Assembly: GCA_023430365.1 (NCBI GenBank)
Contig: JAEZAS010000538.1
Span: 1 to 8,859, forward strand
Length of the DNA stretch: 8,859 bases
Reading direction: 5' to 3'
DNA from: Planctomycetota bacterium
GTDB taxonomy: Bacteria > Planctomycetota > Planctomycetia > Pirellulales > Pirellulaceae
The position numbers and the translations under genes are program-made. Each line of letters starts with the position of its first letter. Positions within the stretch are counted from its first letter, which is position 1. Shown here in pieces: positions 1 to 4,574 of the stretch. The notes beneath the pieces were generated by a model. It had not been told where the DNA came from. It searched no databases and saw nothing but the letters and a program-made list of their open reading frames with translations.

Positions 1-69
1 CACATGATCGTCAAGATTCTCGATCGTGAGTTTCCCGAGGGGTCCGAAGATCTTTGCATGGCGAAGTGA
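1..69 (+). CDS. possible 3' end of a plus-strand gene
   Basis: Frame 1 of the plus strand is open from the first base to a TGA at 67-69 and reads as about 22 residues with ordinary composition (ending ...SEDLCMAK). Most of the gene would lie left of the window. It would converge on the secreted-protein gene at 121-783, and a small perfect hairpin sits between the two stops, as expected for convergent genes. An open frame this short in GC-rich DNA is weak evidence, so this could be plain intergenic sequence. No family can be recognised from it. Confidence 0.3.
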   Translation, partial: HMIVKILDREFPEGSEDLCMAK

Positions 70-100
70 GCCAGCGGTTGCCCCATCGTTCGGGTTAATT

Positions 101-121
101 GCGACGGGGATTTCCCGTCGC
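101..121. terminator. hairpin between convergent genes
   Basis: A perfect 8-bp stem, GCGACGGG (101-108) with CCCGTCGC (114-121), encloses a 5-base loop. It overlaps the stop codon of the minus-strand gene (TAG at 121-123). Neither side has a proper run of T, so it is at best a weak or bidirectional terminator. The call rests on the stem and its position. Confidence 0.35.
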
Positions 122-783
122 TACCGAATGGTGGTCGGCAGGCTATTCTTCTTCACTTCTGGAATGGTCGCCGTCTGCCAGCTCGTGCCGGTGGCGTCGC
201 GTTGCAGGTCCCAGCCGCGATCGGTCACGACGAACTCGTACTCGCCCTCGGTGAGTTCGTACTTGGCGGTGCCAAAAGAGCCGCCGCGGTCGAATTCGAC
301 GATGTAGGTCGCCTTTTCACGTAGCGGACGGGTTTCGCCCGGGCGAAGTTCGAGTTGGGTTTGCCCATCGACGACGCAGGCCACGGCGAGCCCCGCCGTG
401 TTGCGGTTCTGGATGGTGATGCCGGAGCCGCGATAGGCTGGCAGGTTGTTGGTTCGGACGGGCGGAGTCGTCGCGGCGACCGTGGACGTCGACGGGACGT
501 TGGCGACGCTGGCGGCCGGCGCCTGCGTGGAGCTGACGGCTGGTGCAACCACGGTTTGCGGCACGATGATCGTCCGCTCGGGCTGCACGTAGGTCACGCG
601 CGGCGGCGGAGCCCAGTAGTAGCCAAAATCCCAGCCGGGATGGCACCAGAACGGGTGGTGATGGTGATGATGCCGGTGGCCGTGCCCGCCGAAGGAGAAG
701 TGCACGTGCTGGGCTTCGGCGGTCTCGACAAAAGACCCACCGATCACACAGACAACCAACGCCAGCAACGTTCCACGCATCAT
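121..783 (-). CDS. secreted histidine-rich protein of unknown function
   Basis: This 220-residue protein has a clear Sec signal peptide: Met-Met-Arg, a hydrophobic stretch at residues 5-16, and a likely cleavage after A-E-A at 24. The mature N-terminus (26-50) is very rich in histidine, including six in a row at 38-43, then Trp/Tyr/Pro. This suggests metal binding or a surface role, by inference. A Pro/Val/Thr/Ala-rich low-complexity linker (about 60-115) follows. The C-terminal part (about 120-205) looks like a small beta-rich domain with alternating hydrophobics. The first of two adjacent ATGs (781-783) is chosen because AAGGA lies 7 bases upstream. A possible promoter lies about 110 bases upstream. 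No catalytic motif is visible and I do not recognise the family. The signal peptide and coding status are well supported. Confidence 0.8.
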   Translation of the reverse strand: MMRGTLLALVVCVIGGSFVETAEAQHVHFSFGGHGHRHHHHHHPFWCHPGWDFGYYWAPPPRVTYVQPERTIIVPQTVVAPAVSSTQAPAASVANVPSTSTVAATTPPVRTNNLPAYRGSGITIQNRNTAGLAVACVVDGQTQLELRPGETRPLREKATYIVEFDRGGSFGTAKYELTEGEYEFVVTDRGWDLQRDATGTSWQTATIPEVKKNSLPTTIR

Positions 784-894
784 GACCGCATCCTTGCCAA
801 TGAGCCGGAATTCCCTGTCCGACTTGCTTGCTGCATCGCGTGTGAATCGCCCGGACCACTACCGTCCTGGCGCACGATTCGCGCAGCACACCGT

Positions 895-922
895 CTTATC
901 TCACTATCGGTAAATCGGTCAA
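895..922 (-). promoter_or_regulatory. predicted sigma-70-like promoter for the secreted protein
   Basis: On the minus strand TTGACC (917-922) and GATAAG (895-900) are separated by 16 bases. They match the -35 and -10 consensus at 5/6 and 4/6. The 5' UTR to the ATG at 783 would be roughly 100 bases. The surrounding stretch (about 890-950) is AT-richer than the genes. This is a pattern match only. Confidence 0.35.
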
Positions 923-970
923 TCTCATTCGAGCGAAATTGCCGCCTGCAAACGACGCTAGCAGCCTTCC

Positions 971-1050
971 TCGTAGCTGAATTCGCCAAAATTCAGACGC
1001 CCCCTCGAGTGGAGCGTCGATGGTCTGAATTCTGGCGAATTCAGCTACGA
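971..1050. repeat. long inverted repeat, 27-bp arms with 26-base loop
   Basis: The arm at 971-997 and the arm at 1024-1050 are reverse complements at 26 of 27 positions; the single mismatch is near the loop end. The loop is 998-1023. The element lies between the terminator of the SPFH gene (1079-1116) and the upstream region of the secreted-protein gene, so it is not needed as a terminator for either. Its arm and loop lengths match the hairpins of the tRNA cluster, although the sequence is different and seven-base periodicity is weak here. Confidence 0.85.
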
Positions 1051-1078
1051 ATATGGGGCCCTGCCATGCTCAGCGCGC

Positions 1079-1116
1079 AAAAAAGCGAAGGGCCAGGATT
1101 GCTCCCAGCCCTTCGC
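1079..1116 (-). terminator. rho-independent terminator of the SPFH gene
   Basis: Read on the minus strand, a perfect 9-bp stem (GCGAAGGGC with GCCCTTCGC; 1108-1116 and 1085-1093) continues inward as five more pairs, two of them G-U, to a GCAA tetraloop. Six T's follow directly (1079-1084). It begins 10 bases after the stop codon of the SPFH gene. This is a textbook intrinsic terminator. Confidence 0.9.
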
Positions 1117-1126
1117 CCCATGACGG

Positions 1127-2227
1127 TCAAATCAAGTTGACCACTCGATCGGCGAGACCCTTCTCGCCCATCACAACGTTCAGTTTTCCCGCCACGGCCA
1201 CGCGCTCCAGAACTTCCAGCTCGCGGAGCCGCATCAAGGTCGGGTTGCCTTCCAGAACCTTCGCCGTGTTCGCCTGGCTGCGCATGGCGGCCGTCTCTTC
1301 GCGGCGGACGATCAAGTTGGCCTCGGCGGCTTTCTTCGCCTCGGTCACCTTGTTCATCAGTTCCTTCATGTCGCCTGGCAGGATCACATCGCGGATGCCC
1401 ACGGCGACGATCTCGAGACCGAGCGGCGCCAGCCGGCGCCGGACCGTCTCTTCCATCTCGCGCGACACGGCGTCCTTGTCGGCCAGGAACGCATCCAGGT
1501 CGCGGCTCCCGACAGCCGTCCGCAGAGCCAACTGCGCCTCGCGGTACAGGGCCTGCCGCACGTCGTCGACCTGCGTCACCGACTTGCGAGCGTCCACGAC
1601 CTGATAGGTGACGACGGCGTTCAGCCGTAGCGTTACCTTGTCAGCCGTCATCACTTCCTGGCCGGCGATGTCGAGCATCGTCTCGCGCAGGTCAACCGCG
1701 AGCACCTTGACCGTAGCGACGTTCTTCCAGAACGCGTAACGGCCGGGTGGCAGCGTGTCGACGTAGTTGCCGTCAACCAGCAACACTCCCGCCTGACTCG
1801 CTTCCACGGTGCGAACGTCCAGCGCGCTTGCGGCGCCAGCCGCCTGCACAACCAGCGGCAGCTGGCTGTGCTCGAAGCGCACCTGTCGCGCGTCGAAACG
1901 CTCGACGGTCACGCGACGCTGCGTTGTCCACAGCGCGTACAGCCCAGGTGGAACCAGCGTGCGCTGGCGGCCGTCGATCGTAACGAGAGCCCGCTCATCG
2001 TCCTGCAGATCGAGCACAATCGCCCGATCCTTGAGAACGCCCGACTTGACGATCAAGTCGAGCTTATCGTGCGTGAGCCATGGATCGCGCTGCGACACCA
2101 CCTGCACGCGCAGCTTGCGCAGTGGATCGAAGATCCAGTGCGTCCCCGGCAGCATGAGTCCCTGGAACTCGCCCTCGCGGAAGCGCAGGCCAATCTCGTA
2201 GCTGTGAATCTTGATTCGCTTGAACAC
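1127..2227 (-). CDS. SPFH/Band-7 (slipin-like) protein with N-terminal triple repeat
   Basis: The protein is 366 residues from the GTG at 2225-2227. The C-terminal half (about 186-320) has the features of the SPFH/Band-7 fold seen in slipins and stomatins: a V-x-L-R-L-N-A-V-V-T-Y-Q strand, an R-x-A-L-R-x-A-V-G helix region and a Glu/Ala/Lys-rich helix (about 295-330). Proteins of this family form membrane-associated oligomers and often affect protease access or membrane organisation. No N-terminal membrane anchor is visible, which is odd for the family. The first 185 residues contain three copies of a module with G...L-P-G-x-(H/Y)...V-x-V...R; the copies are exactly 67 residues apart (see findings). 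An upstream in-frame TTG at 2249-2251 is possible, but AGGAGG at 2235-2240 lies 7 bases before the GTG and overlaps the TTG-initiated reading. The gene appears monocistronic and ends in a strong terminator. Family call is firm; partner and role are unknown. Confidence 0.85.
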   Translation of the reverse strand: MFKRIKIHSYEIGLRFREGEFQGLMLPGTHWIFDPLRKLRVQVVSQRDPWLTHDKLDLIVKSGVLKDRAIVLDLQDDERALVTIDGRQRTLVPPGLYALWTTQRRVTVERFDARQVRFEHSQLPLVVQAAGAASALDVRTVEASQAGVLLVDGNYVDTLPPGRYAFWKNVATVKVLAVDLRETMLDIAGQEVMTADKVTLRLNAVVTYQVVDARKSVTQVDDVRQALYREAQLALRTAVGSRDLDAFLADKDAVSREMEETVRRRLAPLGLEIVAVGIRDVILPGDMKELMNKVTEAKKAAEANLIVRREETAAMRSQANTAKVLEGNPTLMRLRELEVLERVAVAGKLNVVMGEKGLADRVVNLI

Positions 2228-2234
2228 GACAAAA

Positions 2235-2240
2235 CCTCCT
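2235..2240 (-). promoter_or_regulatory. Shine-Dalgarno that decides the SPFH start
   Basis: On the minus strand AGGAGG is followed by 7 bases and then GTG (2225-2227). It is the best ribosome binding site in the window and argues against the longer TTG start at 2249-2251. Confidence 0.85.
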
Positions 2241-2283
2241 AGACCGGACAAAGAAAGCGGGTTGGTACAAAAACCTCAATCAA

Positions 2284-2312
2284 CCGCTTTCCGCTCTCCG
2301 TTTTCCGCTTTC
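2284..2312. repeat. solitary arm of heptad repeats (CCGCTTT type)
   Basis: Four seven-base units in a row (CCGCTTT, CCGCTCT, CCGTTTT, CCGCTTT) occupy 2284-2311. The reverse complement closely matches the arm at 2959-2985 of the hairpin about 650 bases away. No complementary partner arm lies next to it, so it looks like half of an element. Confidence 0.75.
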
Positions 2313-2709
2313 AAAAATCGCCCTTGGGCAGCTGAAAGGTGCTCGTCGCACGTCCGAGTGCGGATGACGCTTCAGCCGGGCGAGTACGCCTGGTCGGGAA
2401 CGCTTCGGTCGAGCGTTGGCCGAAGACCGCCGCCTCCTACGAGGCAGTCGAGCCGATAGCCTTCTCACGACCCTCTGCGATTCGTTGCAGTCGTCATCGC
2501 CCGGCGGCATCCGCGTCATACAGGGCACACGACAGTGCCGCCGTTGCATCCACGAGAGGCCGTTGCTTCGGCGATTTCGCGCACGAGTCGCGAAACCAAC
2601 CGTCGCTTCGGCCATCGGCACGCTTCGGCTGACGAAACTCACCCTCCACCCGCCCGCAGGCTTTCTGGTGGACGCTTTCGCGCCCGCTTGGAGCCGTTCT
2701 CTCGAGCGG
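2313..2709. other. intergenic stretch without a supported gene
   Basis: These about 400 bases lie between the solitary heptad arm and the 3' end of the first tRNA. Open frames exist on both strands, but they overlap each other, are Arg/Ser/Pro-rich as expected by chance in GC-rich DNA, and at least one runs through the tRNA. The word GCTTCGG recurs at about 2402, 2565, 2605 and 2622. A perfect 7-bp hairpin with a 7-base loop is at 2575-2595. A structured RNA on the minus strand downstream of the tRNAs is conceivable but not supported by any motif I recognise. Confidence 0.4.
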
Positions 2710-2781
2710 CATTTGGTACGGGAGTCGAACCCGCAACTCACAGATCCTTAGTCTGTTGCTCTACCATTGAGCTAACCAGGT
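2710..2781 (-). tRNA. tRNA-like gene, apparent anticodon AAG (Leu codon), class I, defective acceptor stem
   Basis: A cloverleaf can be drawn: D stem GCTC/GAGC with loop AATGGTA, anticodon stem ACAGA/TCTGT with loop CTAAGGA, a five-base variable loop, and T arm GCGGG-TTCGACT-CCCGT. By position the anticodon is AAG, reading CUU (Leu). Three things are odd. Bacterial leucine tRNAs are class II with a long variable arm, but this one is class I. An A at position 34 is rare outside tRNA-Arg(ACG). The acceptor strands ACCTGGT and ACCAAAT have C-A mismatches at pairs 2 and 3, and the discriminator is G. It may be a decaying gene or a non-standard tRNA. No CCA is encoded. Confidence 0.7.
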
Positions 2782-2824
2782 TGCACGGTGTGGCCTTCGT
2801 CATAGACCGTGCGTGGAACACAGT

Positions 2825-2849
2825 CGCGAACACGTGAAATCACGTCGCG
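2825..2849. repeat. short hairpin in the tRNA spacer
   Basis: ACGTG and CACGT (2832-2836 and 2841-2845) pair around a 4-base loop, and flanking CGCG blocks (2825-2828 and 2846-2849) extend the stem past a 3-base bulge. It lies between the first two tRNAs. It could be a processing structure or chance. Confidence 0.45.
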
Positions 2850-2880
2850 CTGCGCCACCGGACCCAACCACACTGCACAG

Positions 2881-2951
2881 TGCCCTCGCCAGGAGTCGAA
2901 CCTGGCCCTCGACCTTCGCACGGTCGCGTGCATCCGTCACACTTCGAGGAC
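2881..2951 (-). tRNA. tRNA-Arg (anticodon GCG)
   Basis: Acceptor strands GTCCTCG and CGAGGGC pair over seven positions with one G-U. The D stem is GTGT/GCAC, the anticodon stem CGACC/GGTCG with loop GTGCGAA, and the T arm CCAGG-TTCGACT-CCTGG. Anticodon GCG reads CGC (Arg). Most bacteria decode CGN with ACG read as inosine, so a GCG tRNA is uncommon. Positions 8-9 are AA, so the usual U8 is missing. Discriminator A; no CCA encoded. Confidence 0.8.
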
Positions 2952-2958
2952 TTAGGAA

Positions 2959-3038
2959 AGCGGAAAGGCGGACAGCGGAAAGCGGATGGTTCTCCGCCTC
3001 CAACTCAAGACGCCGCTTTCCGCTTTCAACTTTCCGCT
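2959..3038. repeat. heptad-repeat inverted repeat (GCGGAAAG type)
   Basis: The left arm (2959-2985) reads as four seven-base units, AGCGGAA, AGGCGGA, CAGCGGA, AAGCGGA (the last extends one base past the arm). The right arm (3013-3038) is its reverse complement apart from a short internal stretch with one bulge; the loop-proximal 12 bases pair perfectly. The loop is 27 bases. It lies between the stop of the HNH gene and the 5' end of tRNA-Arg. It has no T run, so intrinsic termination is unlikely. Confidence 0.85.
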
Positions 3039-3048
3039 ATCGCAGCCG

Positions 3049-3642
3049 TCACTGCTCCAGTTCGACGGTCCAGTAGGCTTCGCTAATGAACCGCGACCAG
3101 CTTTCGATCCGCTTCAGCTGCGACGCGTACAGCGGCTGCCACTTCGGCCGGGCGGGCACGCTGCGGAGCGGCATGCGAGCCTCCGCGGGCGTACGGTCCG
3201 CTTTGCGCTTGTTGCACTCGACGCAAGCCAGAACGCAGTTCTCCCAGCTCGACACGCCGCCGCGCGAGCGCGGCAGGACGTGATCGATGGTCAGCTCCTC
3301 GCTCCCAGGCTGCTGGCCGCAGTACTGGCAGGTGTAGCCGTCTCGCTTGAACAGGTTCCGCCGGCTTAGCGCCACGCTGCGGATCGGCAGCCGGTCGTAC
3401 CGAGTCAGCACGACCACCTCCGGCACCCGCAGACGCTGACGAACCGCTTGAATGAACGGCTCGTCCGCCTGCGGCTTCAGCCGCGACCAATCGCTCCAGT
3501 TGTAAAGCTGGAAGTCGCTCGGATCGACGAACTGGGCGCTCTCGTTCCAGACCAGCATCAGCGAGCGGGCGACCGGCGCCACGCCGATCGGCTGCCAATT
3601 GCGGTTGAGAACGAGCGTCGGCAGATCGAGGATCGTAGTCAT
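3049..3642 (-). CDS. HNH endonuclease domain protein
   Basis: This 197-residue protein has a clear HNH nuclease module in its C-terminal half: zinc-binding pairs C105-x2-C108 and C140-x2-C143, the catalytic D120-H121, and N135 in the loop before the second Cys pair, with the family pattern H-V-L-P-R-S-R-G-G between. The N-terminal 95 residues carry a conserved-looking segment (L-N-R-N-W-Q-P-I) that in my recollection is common to stand-alone chromosomal HNH proteins. The HNH module cuts DNA with one metal ion; the biological target is unknown. It lies inside a tRNA cluster on the same strand, downstream of six tRNAs and upstream of two, followed by a long hairpin. The ATG at 3640-3642 has no clear Shine-Dalgarno. 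It could be a mobile-element or phage-derived gene, or a housekeeping repair-type nuclease; the sequence does not decide. Confidence 0.88.
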   Translation of the reverse strand: MTTILDLPTLVLNRNWQPIGVAPVARSLMLVWNESAQFVDPSDFQLYNWSDWSRLKPQADEPFIQAVRQRLRVPEVVVLTRYDRLPIRSVALSRRNLFKRDGYTCQYCGQQPGSEELTIDHVLPRSRGGVSSWENCVLACVECNKRKADRTPAEARMPLRSVPARPKWQPLYASQLKRIESWSRFISEAYWTVELEQ

Positions 3643-3734
3643 GGTGTCGGTCCGACGGTGGTTGAGTGGCTTAAAGGTTGGCGGATCCCGGCGCAGATTC
3701 GATTCTGCTCCCCGACAGTTTCCGTATTTCGAAG

Positions 3735-3809
3735 TGGCTCAGGTGGGATCGAACCCACAGCATTCCTGATTCTGAGTCAGGATGGTCGACCTTGGTTGCC
3801 TACCGAGCC
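3735..3809 (-). tRNA. tRNA, apparent anticodon CAG (Leu codon), class I, irregular D arm
   Basis: Acceptor strands GGCTCGG and CTGAGCC pair fully with one G-U. The anticodon stem is CCTGA/TCAGG with loop CTCAGAA, and the T arm is perfect around TTCGATC. Anticodon CAG reads CUG (Leu), yet the variable loop has only about five bases, so it is not the class II form normal for bacterial leucine tRNAs. The D arm is two bases longer than in its neighbours and pairs poorly (two G-C pairs). The discriminator is A, as leucyl-tRNA synthetase prefers. No CCA encoded. Confidence 0.75.
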
Positions 3810-3815
3810 GAATCC

Positions 3816-3903
3816 AATGCGGAATGGCGAATGCGGAATGCGGAATCGAGTGAGAGAAGCTGTGTCGCATCCATTCCGCATTCCCTATTCCGAATTCTGC
3901 ATT
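3816..3903. repeat. heptad-repeat inverted repeat (GCGGAAT type)
   Basis: The left arm (3816-3846) contains four consecutive seven-base units: GCGGAAT, GGCGAAT, GCGGAAT, GCGGAAT (3819-3846). The right arm (3873-3903) is its reverse complement at 25 of 31 positions. The loop is 26 bases (3847-3872). It fills almost the whole spacer between the CAG tRNA and tRNA-Val. Confidence 0.9.
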
Positions 3904-3907
3904 CAAG

Positions 3908-3979
3908 TAATCCCGGATGGACTCGAACCATCGTTGCCTGGGTGTAAGCCAGGAGTCGTCGCCGCTGGACCACGGGATT
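3908..3979 (-). tRNA. tRNA-Val (anticodon TAC)
   Basis: The acceptor stem AATCCCG/CGGGATT is perfect over seven pairs. The D stem GTCC/CGAC has three pairs, the anticodon stem is CCTGG/CCAGG with loop CTTACAC (anticodon TAC, reads GUA and related Val codons), and the T arm is GATGG-TTCGAGT-CCATC. Discriminator A; no CCA encoded. It is only 22 bases downstream of the Ala tRNA, consistent with co-transcription. Confidence 0.88.
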
Positions 3980-4001
3980 GCTACGCTCTTTTCAGTGAAA
4001 G

Positions 4002-4072
4002 TGGACCCACTGGGAGTTGCACCCAGATCGCCGGTTTGCAGGACCGGAGTCTTCCTGTTGGACCATGAGCCC
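4002..4072 (-). tRNA. tRNA-Ala (anticodon TGC) with C33 and G55
   Basis: Acceptor strands GGGCTCA and TGGGTCC pair over seven positions and place G3 opposite U70, the main alanine identity pair, with A73. The anticodon stem is CCGGT/ACCGG with loop CCTGCAA, giving anticodon TGC. Two normally invariant bases are changed: position 33 is C instead of U, and the T loop TGCAACT has G at 55. The D stem has three pairs. Reading it as tRNA-Cys (GCA) would break the anticodon stem, and the acceptor points to Ala. No CCA encoded. Confidence 0.75.
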
Positions 4073-4079
4073 AGCGTTT

Positions 4080-4153
4080 GTCAGGAGTCAGGAGTTGGCG
4101 AAACCCGAACATGCGTTCATCTGCTCGCTGACTGCTGATTCCCGACCCCTGAC
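4080..4153. repeat. heptad-repeat inverted repeat (TCAGGAG type)
   Basis: The left arm has two TCAGGAG units (4081-4094) and a degenerate third. The right arm (about 4132-4153) matches its reverse complement over roughly 22 bases with several, mostly transition-type, differences. The loop is about 30 bases. It lies between tRNA-Ala and tRNA-Lys. It is the least regular of the four heptad hairpins. Confidence 0.7.
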
Positions 4154-4176
4154 GGCTGTTTCTGCCGTTTGGCCAG

Positions 4177-4248
4177 TGGGGCCGAAAGGATTCGAACCTT
4201 TGCCTGGCAGATTAAAAGTCTGCTGTGCTGCCGTTACACCACGACCCC
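4177..4248 (-). tRNA. tRNA-Lys (anticodon TTT)
   Basis: The acceptor stem GGGGTCG/CGGCCCC pairs fully with one G-U. The D stem is GTGT/GCAC, the anticodon stem GCAGA/TCTGC with the standard loop CTTTTAA, and the T arm AAAGG-TTCGAAT-CCTTT. All invariant positions look normal. Discriminator A; no CCA encoded. Confidence 0.92.
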
Positions 4249-4295
4249 CCTCGGAGCGTCGCGCGTTTGAACTGGGACATGCTTGTTTCTCCTAG

Positions 4296-4367
4296 TAGCC
4301 CGGGGTGGAGTCGAACCAACCGCCGCCGCTGTATCAGAACGACATGCTTCCGTTACAACACCGGGCC
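4296..4367 (-). tRNA. tRNA-Ile (anticodon GAT), imperfect stems
   Basis: The acceptor GGCCCGG/CCGGGCT pairs with one terminal G-U. The anticodon stem TCGTT/AGCGG needs two G-U pairs around loop CTGATAC (anticodon GAT, Ile). The D stem TTGT/GCAT lacks its first pair, and the T stem GTTGG/CCACC has one T-C mismatch around TTCGACT. The fold holds but is weaker than that of its neighbours. Discriminator A; no CCA encoded. Confidence 0.8.
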
Positions 4368-4372
4368 GTAAG

Positions 4373-4466
4373 GAAATGTCGAATGTCGAAATTCAAAGGT
4401 CGAAGAGGCATCCGGGAGCCGGAGCCGGCCTGATTTCGAAATTTGAAGTTCGTCATTCGATGTTTC
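4373..4466. repeat. heptad-repeat inverted repeat (AATGTCG type)
   Basis: The left arm (4373-4404) contains AATGTCG, AATGTCG, AAATTCA, AAGGTCG in seven-base register. The right arm (4435-4466) is its reverse complement at 26 of 32 positions. The loop is 30 bases (4405-4434). It fills most of the spacer between tRNA-Ile and tRNA-Phe. Confidence 0.9.
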
Positions 4467-4473
4467 CCCAAGG

Positions 4474-4545
4474 TGGGCCGGGTGGTGCTCGAATCCACGT
4501 CTCCGAGTCTTCAGCTCGGCGCTAAACCATCTCAGCTACCGGCCC
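4474..4545 (-). tRNA. tRNA-Phe (anticodon GAA)
   Basis: The acceptor stem GGGCCGG/CCGGCCC is perfect. The D stem is GCTG/TAGC, the anticodon stem CCGAG/CTCGG with loop CTGAAGA (anticodon GAA). The T arm GTGGA-TTCGAGC-ACCAC has an A-A mismatch where the conserved G53-C61 pair should be. It is the first gene of the cluster in the direction of transcription. Discriminator A; no CCA encoded. Confidence 0.85.
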
Positions 4546-4574
4546 TTGTGCGCTTGGCATTTACTGGCAGCCAC

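Noticed and set aside
355..1140. Plus-strand open frame of 261 codons
   Set aside because: It runs antisense through the secreted-protein gene, a 27-bp palindrome and a terminator; its composition is that of a shadow frame.
2249..2251. TTG start for the SPFH gene
   Set aside because: The AGGAGG at 2235-2240 lies inside that longer reading and is perfectly placed for the GTG at 2225-2227.
2280..2741. Minus-strand open frame of 153 codons
   Set aside because: It overlaps the first tRNA and the heptad arm, is very Arg/Ser-rich, and has no Shine-Dalgarno; it looks like a chance frame in GC-rich DNA.
2959..3038. Heptad hairpin as terminator of the HNH gene
   Set aside because: No T run follows on either strand and the loop is 27 bases, unlike the two clear intrinsic terminators in the window.
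4002..4072. tRNA-Cys (GCA) reading of this gene
   Set aside because: It would need a shifted and unpaired anticodon stem; the G3-U70 pair and A73 point to Ala, and Cys normally has U73.
2959..4466. CRISPR array
   Set aside because: The repeats are short heptads and inverted arms, with no direct repeats of 24-40 bases separated by regular unique spacers and no cas genes.
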